64,000 nucleotides of DNA from Bacteroides sp. MSB163 (GCF_036416795.1 NZ_CP143867.1:2844001-2908000), one strand, 5' to 3'. Positions 25,285-34,866 are shown, counted from the first letter of the stretch. Numbers and translations are program-made. The notes: generated by a model from the letters alone, not told the origin.

Positions 25285-27444
25285 ATGCGTATAGGAATTA
25301 TTCCGGGCGTGATGGGGATGTTGTGTACAACCCTTTCCGTCCATGCGCAGGAATCCGATTCAGTCCGTAATGTAGCTTTGCCTGAAGTCGTGATAGCGGA
25401 AACCTATCAACAGCTTCAGGACAAAAAGACTGCACTTACGCTCGAAGTGGCTGACAGGGATTTCTTGCGGAAACATTTCACGGGTAACTTCATGCAGGCT
25501 ATGGAAAATATCCCCGGCGTGCAGGCTATGGATATCGGTTCGGGATTCTCCAAGCCGATGATTCGTGGCATGGGCTTTAATCGGGTGGCTGTATTGGAGA
25601 ATGGCATCAAACAGGAAGGGCAGCAGTGGGGTGCAGACCACGGTCTGGAACTGGATGCTTTCAATGTAGATGCCGTGAATGTAATGAAAGGCCCTGCTTC
25701 GCTGCTTTACGGCAGTGACGCTATGGGCGGAGTGATTGACATTGCTCCGGTGCAGGTGCCGGCAGAGAATATGTTGCTCGGTGACGTGACGCTGTTGGGT
25801 AAGTCTGTGAACGAAACCATAGGCGCTTCACTGATGCTGGGTATCAAAAGAAATGCTTGGTATATGCGGTTGCGTTACTCGGAACAGCGCTTTGGAGATT
25901 ACAGTATCCCGGCAGATACGATTGTTTATCTGACTCAGAAGATGCCTGTTTACGGTCGACGACTGAAGAACACGGCGGGATGGGAACGTAACGTCAATTT
26001 CTTTACTCAATATCAGAAGAAAGGATATAAGTCGAATCTCGCCGTGTCCAATGTTTTTCAGAAGACGGGGTTCTTCCCCGGAGCACATGGAGTGTCTGAC
26101 TTGTCACGTTTGGAAGACGACGGTGACAGCCGGAACATCGATCTTCCTTACAGTAAGGTAAATCACCTGAAAGTGACCACTCATCAGCAGTATGCCTGGG
26201 AGAAGTTTATCCTGTCGGGTGATATCGGTTATCAGAACAATCATCGTGAGGAATGGAGTGCGTTTCATACCCATTACGGAGCACAACCGCTGCCGGAAAC
26301 TGATCCTGACAAAGAACTGGCCTTTAATCTGAATACTTTCAGCTTTTCGGCAAAAGGACGGTGGATCGGTTCTTCTCCTTGGGAACATCGGATGGGGTGG
26401 GACTCCCAATTCCAGCGAAATACGATTTCCGGTTATTCTTTCTTGTTGCCGGAATATGATCGTTTTACTACCGGTATATCCTGGCTTACGACGTATCGTC
26501 CGGATAATACATTATCCGTCAGTGGAGGTGTACGGTATGACTATGGTCGCATGCGTGTCTTTGCCCATGATGATCCTTACCTGGCTACTTATTTGCAGGA
26601 ACAGGGGTATGATGAAGAGCAGGTGGAGTTCTACCGGTGGAACAGTCGTCGGGTAAACAGGAGCTTTGGCGACTATTCTTTATCATTGGGTGTGGTATGG
26701 ACGCCCTCGACGCGGCATCAGTTGAAGGTAAATGTCGGGCGGAGTTTTCGTCTTCCGGGAGCTAATGAACTGGCTTCGAATGGTGTGCATCACGGCACAT
26801 TCCGTCATGAACAGGGAGATGCCGCGCTTTCGTCCGAACAGGGTTGGCAGATGGATGCTTCTTATCAGTTGAAGTACGGGAGATGGTCCGTATATGTTTC
26901 TCCTTTCGTCAATTGGTTTAGTAATTATATCTTTCTGAGGTCTACGGGGGAATGGTCTGTTTTACCCCATACGGGACAGATTTACCGTTATACGCAGACG
27001 GAAGCCTTGTTTGCCGGAGCGGAGGCGAGTGTGGAACTGACTATTTTGCCCACTCTCAACTACCGTATATCCGGTGAGTATGTCTATACCTACAATTGTG
27101 ATGAACGTATTCCTTTGAGTTTTTCTCCGCCTGCCACGTTGCGCAACACGCTCACCTGGCAAAGGAAGCGGTATATGCTTTATGCCGAATGGCAGAGCAT
27201 AGCCAAGCAAAATCGTGTGGATCGCAACGAAGACCGCACGCCCGGTGCAAACCTCTTTCATATAGCTGGCTCTCTTGATTTACCCGTTGCCGGAACGGAG
27301 GTGGAGATCACTCTGACTGTCCGTAATTTATTCAATACGCGGTATTACAATCATCTCAGTTTTTATCGGAAAGTGGAGATTCCCGAACCGGGGCGAAACT
27401 TTCAATTATTAATTAAAGTACCATTTAAAAAATTATTCAAATGA
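25285..27444 (+). CDS. TonB-dependent outer-membrane receptor, probably for a metal or metal complex
   Basis: A 719-residue receptor with a signal peptide ending near VHAQ, a TonB-box-like start (LPEVVIAETYQ), the plug motif MRGMGFNRVAVLENG-like region (residues ~95-115, RGMGFNR) and LLYGSDAMGGVIDI, then a 22-strand barrel ending in the C-terminal strand FQLLIKVPFKK. It lacks the CarboxypepD_reg/STN extensions of SusC proteins. It sits between a His-rich small protein and a His-rich DUF4625 lipoprotein and overlaps the latter by four bases. This supports metal uptake; siderophore or haem cannot be excluded. Confidence 0.88.
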   Translation: MRIGIIPGVMGMLCTTLSVHAQESDSVRNVALPEVVIAETYQQLQDKKTALTLEVADRDFLRKHFTGNFMQAMENIPGVQAMDIGSGFSKPMIRGMGFNRVAVLENGIKQEGQQWGADHGLELDAFNVDAVNVMKGPASLLYGSDAMGGVIDIAPVQVPAENMLLGDVTLLGKSVNETIGASLMLGIKRNAWYMRLRYSEQRFGDYSIPADTIVYLTQKMPVYGRRLKNTAGWERNVNFFTQYQKKGYKSNLAVSNVFQKTGFFPGAHGVSDLSRLEDDGDSRNIDLPYSKVNHLKVTTHQQYAWEKFILSGDIGYQNNHREEWSAFHTHYGAQPLPETDPDKELAFNLNTFSFSAKGRWIGSSPWEHRMGWDSQFQRNTISGYSFLLPEYDRFTTGISWLTTYRPDNTLSVSGGVRYDYGRMRVFAHDDPYLATYLQEQGYDEEQVEFYRWNSRRVNRSFGDYSLSLGVVWTPSTRHQLKVNVGRSFRLPGANELASNGVHHGTFRHEQGDAALSSEQGWQMDASYQLKYGRWSVYVSPFVNWFSNYIFLRSTGEWSVLPHTGQIYRYTQTEALFAGAEASVELTILPTLNYRISGEYVYTYNCDERIPLSFSPPATLRNTLTWQRKRYMLYAEWQSIAKQNRVDRNEDRTPGANLFHIAGSLDLPVAGTEVEITLTVRNLFNTRYYNHLSFYRKVEIPEPGRNFQLLIKVPFKKLFK

Positions 27445-27932
27445 AAACAAGATTTTATTTCCCGATGATTATTTCCCTTTTAGTGATAAGTGTCTCATTA
27501 CTTACTGCTTGCGGAGACAGCGACAATCCGCTTAGTGATACTACAAAACCGGTGATTGACCTTAAATCGCCTGCCGAAGGCGGAGTACTGGCAATAGGCA
27601 GTGAACACGGAGTACATTTTGAGATGGACTTATCGGATGATGTCATGTTGAAATCGTACAAGATAGAGATTCACAATAACTTCGACCATCATTCGCATGA
27701 TACCCGCACTGCTGAGACGACTATTGATTTCACCTTTAATAAGTCTTACGATGTTTCGGAACAAAGGACGGCTCATATCCATCATCATGATATCGTGATA
27801 CCTGCTAATGCCACTCCGGGAGATTACCACCTGATGGTTTACTGTACGGATGCTGCCGGAAATGAGGCACATGTCGCACGCAATATCGTGTTGAGTGCGA
27901 CGGGAGGAGATGACGGACATCACGAAGAATAA
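27441..27932 (+). CDS. DUF4625 lipoprotein, His-rich
   Basis: A 163-residue lipoprotein. The lipobox is LLTACGDS (Cys ~24), then a single Ig-like DUF4625 domain starting PVIDLKSPAEGG. Histidine clusters (FDHHSHD, AHIHHHD, GHHEE tail) suggest metal binding. The ATG overlaps the TonB receptor stop in an ATGA junction, so the two are co-translated. It probably captures or hands over the metal at the outer membrane. Confidence 0.8.
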   Translation: MKTRFYFPMIISLLVISVSLLTACGDSDNPLSDTTKPVIDLKSPAEGGVLAIGSEHGVHFEMDLSDDVMLKSYKIEIHNNFDHHSHDTRTAETTIDFTFNKSYDVSEQRTAHIHHHDIVIPANATPGDYHLMVYCTDAAGNEAHVARNIVLSATGGDDGHHEE

Positions 27933-28050
27933 CGGTTTACGCTGGTTTTATTCGATATATCGAATGAAACGCAAACTTTGGGACAACAAAAGCAAAGTAT
28001 TGTATTAGGTGCTTTCTTTATTTTTGCCTACTTTTGCATAGAAAATAAAG

Positions 28051-28821
28051 ATGAATATGGAAAATCAGAGACCTTTGATATTGGTTTCCAATGACGATGG
28101 TGTCATTGCAAAAGGCATTAGTGAGTTGGTTAAGTTTCTTCGTCCGCTGGGAGAAATAGTTGTGATGGCGCCGGATACGCCGCGTTCGGGTAGCGCAAGT
28201 GCGCTGACTGTAACGGAACCCATTCATTATCAGTTGGTTCGTAAGGATGTAGGACTGACAGTTTATAAATGTTCCGGTACTCCGGTAGACTGCATAAAAC
28301 TTGCTTTACATACGGTGCTCGACCGCAAACCCGATCTGATAGTCGGTGGCATCAATCATGGCGATAACTCGGCCGTGAATGTGCATTATTCCGGTACGAT
28401 GGGAGTGGTAATTGAAGGCTGCCTGAAAGGTGTGCCTTCCATTGGTTTCTCTCTTTGCTGTCATGATCCGAATCCTGATTTTGAGCCTTCCGGTCCTTAT
28501 ATCCGTGAGATAGCCCGTCAGGTTTTGGAAAAGGGGTTGCCTCCGTTGACTTGTCTCAATGTAAACTTCCCCAATGTGCCGGAACTCAAGGGAGTTAAAG
28601 TCTGCGAACAGTCCAAAGGACAGTGGACCAATGAATGGGAGAATTTCGCGCATCGCGGTGATACCCATTACTACTGGCTGACCGGTGAGTTCCAGAATAC
28701 TGATCCCGATAATGAAAAGAATGATCATTGGGCACTTGATAACGGGTATGTAGCTATTACTCCGACCAAGGTGGATGTTACGGCTTACGAACTTATAGAT
28801 GAGCTGCAGAGTTGGTTCTAA
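28051..28821 (+). CDS. surE: 5'/3'-nucleotidase SurE
   Basis: A 256-residue SurE. The metal-binding N-terminus LVSNDDGV (residues 10-17), PRSGSASA, and NHGDNSAVNVHYSGT contain the conserved Asp-Asp, Ser and Asn ligands. SurE hydrolyses nucleoside monophosphates with a divalent metal in the cytosol. It is paired with lpxB downstream, separated by a 108-bp AATTG-rich repeat region. Confidence 0.93.
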   Translation: MNMENQRPLILVSNDDGVIAKGISELVKFLRPLGEIVVMAPDTPRSGSASALTVTEPIHYQLVRKDVGLTVYKCSGTPVDCIKLALHTVLDRKPDLIVGGINHGDNSAVNVHYSGTMGVVIEGCLKGVPSIGFSLCCHDPNPDFEPSGPYIREIARQVLEKGLPPLTCLNVNFPNVPELKGVKVCEQSKGQWTNEWENFAHRGDTHYYWLTGEFQNTDPDNEKNDHWALDNGYVAITPTKVDVTAYELIDELQSWF

Positions 28822-28929
28822 TTCAATTGACAATTGACAATTGAAAGTTGACAATTACTATGCAGATTGAAGCTATAGCCAATTGTTAACAATGAATTGT
28901 CAATTGTCAATTGTTAATTGTCAATTGAT
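28822..28929. repeat. CAATTG-rich palindromic spacer between surE and lpxB
   Basis: Repeated ACAATTG/CAATTGT words on both sides of a central unrelated stretch form an imperfect inverted repeat (28823-28860 with 28890-28927). An in-frame TTG at 28918 lies in this repeat and is not the lpxB start. Confidence 0.7.
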
Positions 28930-30084
28930 ATGAAGTATTACTTGATTGTCGGTGAAGCTTCCGGTGACTTACACGCATCTCACCTGATGGCAGCTTTGAA
29001 GGTTGAAGACCCGCAGGCGGAATTCCGTTTTTTCGGGGGCGACCTGATGGCAGCAGTGGGTGGAACGATGGTGAAGCACTATAAGGAATTGGCTTATATG
29101 GGTTTTATCCCGGTGTTACTGCATTTGCGTACAATCTTTGCTAACATGAAACGATGTAAAGAGGATATTGTGGCATGGCAGCCGGATGTAGTGATACTGG
29201 TGGATTATCCCGGTTTTAACCTGAATATTGCCAAGTTCCTGCGAGCTAAGACGCAAATCCCGGTCTATTATTATATCTCTCCGAAGATATGGGCGTGGAA
29301 AGAATACCGTATCAAGAATATCAAGCGGGATGTGGATGAATTGTTCTCCATTCTGCCGTTCGAGGTGGAGTTTTTCGAAGGCAAGCATCATTATCCGATA
29401 CATTATGTAGGCAATCCTACGGTAGATGAAGTGACCGCTTTCCGTGCGGAACATCCTGAAATGTACGATGATTTTATTCGTGAGACCGGATTGGAGTCTA
29501 AGCCGATAATCGCTTTACTGGCGGGTAGCCGGAAGCAGGAGATAAAAGATAACTTGCCCGATATGCTTCGTGCAGCTTCAGCTTTTCCTGAGTACCAATT
29601 GGTTTTGGCGGGCGCACCTGGTATTTCTCCTGACTATTATTATGAATATATAGGCGGTGCGAAAGTAAAGATCCTTTTCGGACAAACCTATCGTTTGCTG
29701 CAACAGGCTGAAGCTGCATTGGTAACTTCGGGAACTGCTACGCTGGAAACGGCTTTGTTCCGGGTGCCGCAGGCTGTTTGCTATCATACGCCGATAGGGA
29801 AGGTAATTTCGTTCCTGCGCCGTCATATACTGACGGTAAAGTATATTTCATTGGTGAATCTTATTGCAAATCGTGAGGTGGTGAAAGAACTCGTGGCTGA
29901 TACGATGACAGTAGAGCAGGCCCGTGCTGAACTGGAACGTATCTTATATAATAAGGAATATCGGCAACGAATGCTTGAAGACTATGAGTACATGGCATCG
30001 CGTTTGGGAGATGCCGGTGCTCCGAAGCATGCTGCGCAAGAAATGATACGCCTGTTACACCTGCATTATTGTAGTGGGAGTTAA
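28930..30084 (+). CDS. lpxB: Lipid-A-disaccharide synthase
   Basis: A 384-residue GT-B glycosyltransferase. The N-terminus YYLIVGEASGDLHAS, the PKIWAWKEYRI segment and LLAGSRKQEI with LVTSGTATLE are typical for LpxB. It joins lipid X and UDP-diacylglucosamine to form the lipid A disaccharide at the inner membrane. I chose the ATG at 28930, four codons inside the longest frame, because the earlier TTG lies in repeat sequence. A terminator follows at 30152-30179. Confidence 0.93.
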   Translation: MKYYLIVGEASGDLHASHLMAALKVEDPQAEFRFFGGDLMAAVGGTMVKHYKELAYMGFIPVLLHLRTIFANMKRCKEDIVAWQPDVVILVDYPGFNLNIAKFLRAKTQIPVYYYISPKIWAWKEYRIKNIKRDVDELFSILPFEVEFFEGKHHYPIHYVGNPTVDEVTAFRAEHPEMYDDFIRETGLESKPIIALLAGSRKQEIKDNLPDMLRAASAFPEYQLVLAGAPGISPDYYYEYIGGAKVKILFGQTYRLLQQAEAALVTSGTATLETALFRVPQAVCYHTPIGKVISFLRRHILTVKYISLVNLIANREVVKELVADTMTVEQARAELERILYNKEYRQRMLEDYEYMASRLGDAGAPKHAAQEMIRLLHLHYCSGS

Positions 30085-30151
30085 AGGAGTAGAGGAGTTA
30101 CATAATGAAAGTCTTTTTGCTTCAAAAGGATATAAAATAGTTAAAAGAGAT

Positions 30152-30179
30152 AAAGCCGGTGCAGTAAATGCCCGGCTTT
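30152..30179 (+). terminator. Terminator after lpxB
   Basis: AAAGCCGG (30152-30159) pairs with CCGGCTTT (30172-30179) around a 12-nt loop, about 70 bp after the lpxB stop. Confidence 0.75.
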
Positions 30180-30254
30180 CGTATTTTATAGTCAGAATAC
30201 ACGAAAGATTATGAACTAACAATTTTTACGAAAACAAGCAAAAGGACTTTGATT

Positions 30255-31016
30255 ATGAAGAGATTACATTGGCTATTTTTTATGATGTGTCTGGCAGTAC
30301 TACCTGCCTTGCAACTATGTGATGATTTAGATGACGGATACTCTATCGGTGATTTTTCTTATCCGAATTGGAGCACCGTACGCGTGAAGGGGAATACTTT
30401 CTATCTGGAAAGTGACACTTGGGGAACACTTTGGCCTATTAATACGAATATGGGTTGGTATCAGCCTGTAGACGGACAGCGCATAATAACAATCTTTAAT
30501 CCCATCTATGATAATTATGAAGGATATGATCATGCCGTGAAGATTGAGAAGATCTGGCATGCCCTGACGAAAAGTGTGGAATCGCTGACATCGGAGAATG
30601 ACGAGGAATATGGTAATGACCCGGTATTTATTTATAAAGGGGATATCACTATCAGTGGGGGATATATGAACGTTATCTTTATGCAGAATCTGCCCAAGAA
30701 TTCGGGTACGAAACATCGTATCAGTCTGGTACAACGTGCTGAAGATGCCGAGGCGCCTTTAGCGGAAGAAGGTAATGATGACGGATATATCTATCTGGAA
30801 CTTCGATACAATGATTATGATGACCTGAGTGGAGTTCGTGCTCCCGGATTAGTGTCGTTCAATCTGAAAGAATTGAATATAACTTCTGAAACGAAAGGTA
30901 TCAAGTTGAAGCTGAATTCAGAAGTAAACAATGAAGTCGAAATTACCTTTGAAAAACAATCGGATAATTCCGCAAAAGCTTCTAACTTAGATTTCTCAAA
31001 GATGCAATTGAAGTAA
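30255..31016 (+). CDS. NigD-like lipoprotein
   Basis: About 253 residues. The signal peptide ends in a degenerate lipobox (ALQLCDD), followed by the hallmark NigD pattern DDLDDGYSIGDFSYPNWSTV and a two-domain beta-sandwich region (FYLESDTWGTLWPINT; YIYLELRYNDYDD). NigD proteins were first seen near Bacteroides bacteriocin genes, and their function is unresolved. I chose the ATG at 30255 over a TTG at 30249. It converges with cdsA, sharing the terminator at 31036-31063. Confidence 0.8.
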   Translation: MKRLHWLFFMMCLAVLPALQLCDDLDDGYSIGDFSYPNWSTVRVKGNTFYLESDTWGTLWPINTNMGWYQPVDGQRIITIFNPIYDNYEGYDHAVKIEKIWHALTKSVESLTSENDEEYGNDPVFIYKGDITISGGYMNVIFMQNLPKNSGTKHRISLVQRAEDAEAPLAEEGNDDGYIYLELRYNDYDDLSGVRAPGLVSFNLKELNITSETKGIKLKLNSEVNNEVEITFEKQSDNSAKASNLDFSKMQLK

Positions 31017-31035
31017 AGTAAAGTGTTTTGTGTGG

Positions 31036-31063
31036 GGCCGGGTGAATGTGAATTCCTCCGGCC
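31036..31063. terminator. Bidirectional terminator between nigD-like gene and cdsA
   Basis: GGCCGG (31036-31041) pairs with CCGGCC (31058-31063), followed by TTTTTTA on the plus strand. It lies between two convergent stop codons. Confidence 0.7.
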
Positions 31064-31067
31064 TTTT

Positions 31068-31910
31068 TTATTTCATCAACATTAAAACGTAGAGGTAAAC
31101 CACTGCTGCGGGGATTGCTAGTAAAGCACTGTCGAAACGGTCGAGCATTCCACCGTGGCCGGGTAGGATGTGACCCGAATCTTTGATACCTAACTGGCGC
31201 TTCATTAACGACTCCGTCAGATCCCCCCAAGTACCAAAGATGACAACAACCAGTGCCAGTCCGGCCCATTCCCAAACAGACAGGAATGAGAAGTAGTGGG
31301 CGAATACGAATGAAGAAGCGATAGAGAACACACCACCACCGATGCTTCCTTCCCATGACTTCTTGGGGGAAATACGTTCGAACAAACGATGCTTGCCGAT
31401 TAACGAGCCTACACAATATGCGCCAGTGTCACTCAGCCATATAAATATAAAGATGGAAAGTGGTAGGATGGGATTGTAGATCACGCTGCTTTCTGTCGGG
31501 TTATATTGGAAAGCCAATACGTTGAGCAATGCAAACGGCAATGCTACATACAGCTGGCTTAACATGGAAAAGGCCCAGTTGCCAATGGGATTCTTCTTTT
31601 TCAGATACAGTTCTGTAATTATCAGGTAAAGCAGTAATGCCAGATAAGGCAGAAATACCTGGGCTCCGATAGTGGATTGACAAAAGCCCATTACAGCCAA
31701 GAAGAGATAAGCGCCTCCCAAAGCGGTAATTGTTTTATTGATTTGTACTTCACCGTTTTGGTTTATCAAGTGGGCAAATTCGTGTACGCTCAGTGCACCG
31801 ATAATGGTGAACAGGATACCGAATGAAAGGGGGCTGTATAGGATACAGCCCACCAATACTACTACGAATAACACACCTGTGATGGCGCGTTTTAAGAAAT
31901 TGCTTTTCAC
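31068..31910 (-). CDS. cdsA: Phosphatidate cytidylyltransferase
   Basis: A 280-residue integral membrane enzyme with about eight hydrophobic segments and the CdsA signature near the C-terminus (SPKKSWEGSIGG and GDLTESLMKRQLGIKDSG with LPGHGGMLDRFDS). It makes CDP-diacylglycerol from phosphatidate and CTP for phospholipid synthesis. It lies 21 bp after ftsH in the rsfS-ftsH-cdsA operon, an arrangement known in Bacteroidetes. Confidence 0.95.
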   Translation of the reverse strand: MKSNFLKRAITGVLFVVVLVGCILYSPLSFGILFTIIGALSVHEFAHLINQNGEVQINKTITALGGAYLFLAVMGFCQSTIGAQVFLPYLALLLYLIITELYLKKKNPIGNWAFSMLSQLYVALPFALLNVLAFQYNPTESSVIYNPILPLSIFIFIWLSDTGAYCVGSLIGKHRLFERISPKKSWEGSIGGGVFSIASSFVFAHYFSFLSVWEWAGLALVVVIFGTWGDLTESLMKRQLGIKDSGHILPGHGGMLDRFDSALLAIPAAVVYLYVLMLMK

Positions 31911-31931
31911 GGTAATTCCGTTTTTAGTTCT

Positions 31932-34028
31932 TTATTCTTTTGCGGGTCGTTCTACAGAAACTTTGGTACCTTCTGCTGAAACCTTTGTTTTGCCGGTCTC
32001 TGTTCCGCCTTCAACATTGTTTTCTTCTTCCGCTTTTACTTCTTTTTCGCTCTCCACTGCTTCTTTGGCAGCTGCTTCTTCAGCTTTCTTAAGGTCTTCC
32101 GAAATCTTGTTTGCGCTGATTTCTTCAGAACGGGAAGCCCAAGGACGTTTTCCGAAGATTTCTTCCACATCTTCTGCAAAGATAACTTCTTTATCTATCA
32201 GCAACTGTGACAGTTTGGCGTGTCCATCCTTATGTTCGGAAAGTATTTTCTTAGCACGTTCGTACTGTTCGTTCACCATATTCTTCACTTCTTCGTCAAT
32301 CAGTTCAGCTGTTTTTTCGCTGTACGGGCGATTGAAAGAATATTCATCGTTGCTGTAATAACAAAGGTTGGGCAACTTTTCGCTCATTCCTAGGTAGGCA
32401 ATCATGCCGAAAGCCTGCTTCGTAACACGTTCCAGGTCATTCATGGCACCGGTCGAAATACGTCCCAGGAACAAATCTTCGGCAGCGCGTCCACCCAATG
32501 TGGCGCACATCTCATCAAGCATTTGTTCTTTGGTGGTAATCTGGCGTTCTTCGGGCAAATACCAGGCAGCGCCCAAGGCACGTCCGCGTGGAACAATCGT
32601 TACTTTAATCAGCGGATTGGCATATTCCAGCAACCAGGAGATGGAAGCATGTCCTGCCTCATGGATAGCGATGGAACGACGTTCCGCTTCCGTGGTGATT
32701 TTCGTCTTTTTTTCCAAACCACCAACAATACGGTCTACAGCATCGAGGAAATCTTGTTTGCCTACGAACTTTTTGCCGTGGCGGGCAGCGATCAGTGCAG
32801 CCTCATTGCAGACATTGGCGATATCAGCACCGGAAAAGCCCGGGGTTTGGCGCGCCAACAGGTCTACGTCTACTGTATTATCTATTTTGATGGGGCGTAA
32901 GTGTACGCCGAATACTTCCTTACGTTCGTTGAGGTCGGGAAGGTCTACATGAATCTGACGGTCAAAACGTCCGGCACGCAACAAGGCTTTATCCAAAACG
33001 TCTACACGGTTGGTAGCCGCCAGGATGATTACACCGCTGTTGGAACCGAAACCGTCCATTTCTGTCAATAACTGGTTCAATGTGTTTTCACGTTCATCAT
33101 TTCCACCCATTGCGGCAGCTTTGGCGCGGGCACGACCTACGGCGTCAATTTCATCAATGAACACGATACAGGGGGCTTTTTCTTTGGCTTGGCGGAACAA
33201 GTCACGTACACGTGATGCACCTACACCGACAAACATTTCCACAAAGTCGGAACCAGCCAGTGAGAAGAACGGTACGTTGGCCTCGCCTGCCACAGCTTTG
33301 GCAAGTAGGGTCTTACCGGTTCCCGGAGGGCCTACCAGCAATGCGCCCTTGGGTATCTTACCTCCCAGGTCTGTATATTTTTGCGGTTCTTTCAGGAATT
33401 CCACAATTTCCTCTACTTCCTGTTTGGCCTCGGCAAGTCCGGCTACATCTTTGAATGTCACTTTCACGGGAGTCCCCTTTTCAAACAGTTGGGCACGCGA
33501 TTTACCGACATTGAAAATGCCGCCACCGCCTGCACCTCCACCACCGCTCAGACGGCGTGACATGAATATCCAGAAACCTATCAGGAAGGCAATAGGCAGA
33601 ATCTGCCACAGTACGACCCCGAAATAATTGCGTTTCTTTTCGTAGTTGATAGAACCGTCAAAGTGCAGTTCATCTTTTTCCTTTTGCAGGAAGTTTCCCA
33701 AGCTTTCACGAGACGGTGCTTCAGTCGTAATCATAGGATTTTTACCTACTTTACTAGAGTCTGCCTGAAATACGTTTTTAACGTATTGTGGCTTGATATA
33801 TGCTTCTACAGAGTTATCATCATAACCGATGATTTTACTCATATAGCCGTCACGTACGTATTGCTGGAATTCGTCATAAGAGACACTTTTGATTCCGGTA
33901 CTGTTTTCATTGGTGATGTACAAGCCCAGAAGCATCATAGCTATGATCATATACAGCCAGTTCAGGTTGAACTTGGGCATATTTACCTTATTGGGCTTTT
34001 TGTTAGCGTTATTATTATTGTTGTCCAT
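31932..34028 (-). CDS. ftsH: ATP-dependent zinc metalloprotease FtsH
   Basis: A 698-residue membrane AAA protease. Two N-terminal transmembrane segments (residues ~20-40 and ~135-155) flank a periplasmic domain. The AAA domain has Walker A GPPGTGKT and Walker B IVFIDEID, and the SRH region GRFDRQIHVD. The zinc site is HEAGH. It degrades misfolded membrane proteins and regulators. The C-terminal ~50 residues are Glu/Lys-rich and disordered. It follows rsfS by 8 bp. Confidence 0.96.
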   Translation of the reverse strand: MDNNNNNANKKPNKVNMPKFNLNWLYMIIAMMLLGLYITNENSTGIKSVSYDEFQQYVRDGYMSKIIGYDDNSVEAYIKPQYVKNVFQADSSKVGKNPMITTEAPSRESLGNFLQKEKDELHFDGSINYEKKRNYFGVVLWQILPIAFLIGFWIFMSRRLSGGGGAGGGGIFNVGKSRAQLFEKGTPVKVTFKDVAGLAEAKQEVEEIVEFLKEPQKYTDLGGKIPKGALLVGPPGTGKTLLAKAVAGEANVPFFSLAGSDFVEMFVGVGASRVRDLFRQAKEKAPCIVFIDEIDAVGRARAKAAAMGGNDERENTLNQLLTEMDGFGSNSGVIILAATNRVDVLDKALLRAGRFDRQIHVDLPDLNERKEVFGVHLRPIKIDNTVDVDLLARQTPGFSGADIANVCNEAALIAARHGKKFVGKQDFLDAVDRIVGGLEKKTKITTEAERRSIAIHEAGHASISWLLEYANPLIKVTIVPRGRALGAAWYLPEERQITTKEQMLDEMCATLGGRAAEDLFLGRISTGAMNDLERVTKQAFGMIAYLGMSEKLPNLCYYSNDEYSFNRPYSEKTAELIDEEVKNMVNEQYERAKKILSEHKDGHAKLSQLLIDKEVIFAEDVEEIFGKRPWASRSEEISANKISEDLKKAEEAAAKEAVESEKEVKAEEENNVEGGTETGKTKVSAEGTKVSVERPAKE

Positions 34029-34036
34029 AGGGCTTA

Positions 34037-34396
34037 TTAATCAATGTCAGGTATTTGGGTTAATTTGGCGTCGGCCCAGAGATTTTCCAGATTGTAGAAG
34101 TCTCTCGTTTCGGGTAGAAACACATGGACCAGTATGTCGGAGTAATCCATTGCTACCCATTCGGCATTGCGCAATCCGTCTATTGCAAAAGGTTTGCTGT
34201 TAGCGCCTTTACGGGTGAATTCCTTTACGGACTCTACAATGGCGGTCACCTGGCTTGGGGAGTTTCCCTGACAAATGACGAGATAGTTGCAGATAGTATC
34301 GCCAATTTTAGAAAGATCTGCTATTACAATATTTTTTCCTTTTTTATCTTGTATACCTTCGGTTATTTGTTGAATGAGTTTCTTTGATTCGTTCAT
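34037..34396 (-). CDS. rsfS: Ribosome silencing factor RsfS
   Basis: A 119-residue Iojap/YbeB family protein: VIADLSKIGDTICNYLVICQGNSPSQV, AEWVAMDYSDILVHVFLPETRDFYNLENLW. It binds uL14 of the 50S subunit and blocks subunit joining when nutrients are limiting. It is the first gene of the rsfS-ftsH-cdsA operon, divergent from the tRNA-Gln gene. Confidence 0.93.
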   Translation of the reverse strand: MNESKKLIQQITEGIQDKKGKNIVIADLSKIGDTICNYLVICQGNSPSQVTAIVESVKEFTRKGANSKPFAIDGLRNAEWVAMDYSDILVHVFLPETRDFYNLENLWADAKLTQIPDID

Positions 34397-34578
34397 TACT
34401 TATTATTAAAATTAAACAGTTGACAAATATACGCTGAATTCTTGTATCAAACACCTAAAAGGGAAAAAGTCTTTCAATTTTTGATTTTTTTTAGGTATAT
34501 ATTTCTTTGGCATACGGCATCTTAGCAGATTTTAGAGAAAAAAACACGAGAAATTGTTTTGGATTATCAAATTCTTTG

Positions 34579-34586
34579 TATCTTTG
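34579..34586 (+). promoter_or_regulatory. Promoter of tRNA-Gln
   Basis: TATCTTTG fits the -7 consensus, with TTTG at 34558-34561 as -33 (17-bp gap). The tRNA begins 28 bp downstream. Confidence 0.65.
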
Positions 34587-34614
34587 CAACCGCAAAACAG
34601 GAACGACCTGTTAT

Positions 34615-34685
34615 TGGGCTATGGTGTAATGGTAACACTACAGATTCTGGTCCTGTCATTCCTGGTTCGAATCCAGGTAGCCCAA
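34615..34685 (+). tRNA. tRNA-Gln (anticodon CTG)
   Basis: A 71-nt cloverleaf: acceptor stem TGGGCTA with TAGCCCA, anticodon loop TTCTGGT (anticodon CTG) and T arm CCTGGTTCGAATCCAGG. The last anticodon-stem pair is an A-C mismatch. The 3' end is part of the direct repeat that bounds the integrated element, so integration keeps the tRNA intact. Confidence 0.92.
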
Positions 34686-34688
34686 CTA
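34674..34688 (+). repeat. attL: 15-bp direct repeat at the tRNA-Gln 3' end
   Basis: CAGGTAGCCCAACTA is repeated exactly at 46053-46067. It covers the last 12 bases of the tRNA gene plus 3 bp. The integrase gene starts 178 bp inside. Confidence 0.88.
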
Positions 34689-34712
34689 TCCAACGGCTTA
34701 TTTAAGTCAAAA

Positions 34713-34741
34713 ACCCACTAAAATCGCAAGTTTTAGTGGGT
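34713..34741 (+). terminator. Element-encoded terminator behind tRNA-Gln
   Basis: ACCCACTAAAA (34713-34723) pairs with TTTTAGTGGGT (34731-34741), followed by TTTTTT. It lies inside the element and replaces the tRNA's own terminator, which was displaced to 46070-46103. Confidence 0.85.
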
Positions 34742-34772
34742 TTTTTTGTTGCTTTTCCGACCTGTCCGAAAA

Positions 34773-34806
34773 TTTCGGTGCATATATTCGGTGGTCGAAT
34801 CGGTGG
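34773..34806 (+). promoter_or_regulatory. Putative integrase arm-type sites, left end
   Basis: TTCGGTG occurs near 34774 and 34788, and ATCGGTGGCA follows near 34799. The right end carries ATTCGGTGGC twice at 45966-45989 in the same orientation. Repeats close to each att site are typical of arm-binding sites for tyrosine integrases. Confidence 0.55.
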
Positions 34807-34866
34807 CAAGTTTCCCTGAATAGCCGCTCTTTTCAGTTGTCTGAACGTTAAATAAAACTAAAGACA

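Noticed and set aside
28918..28929. TTG as lpxB start
   Set aside because: It lies in the CAATTG repeat; the ATG at 28930 gives the normal LpxB N-terminus.
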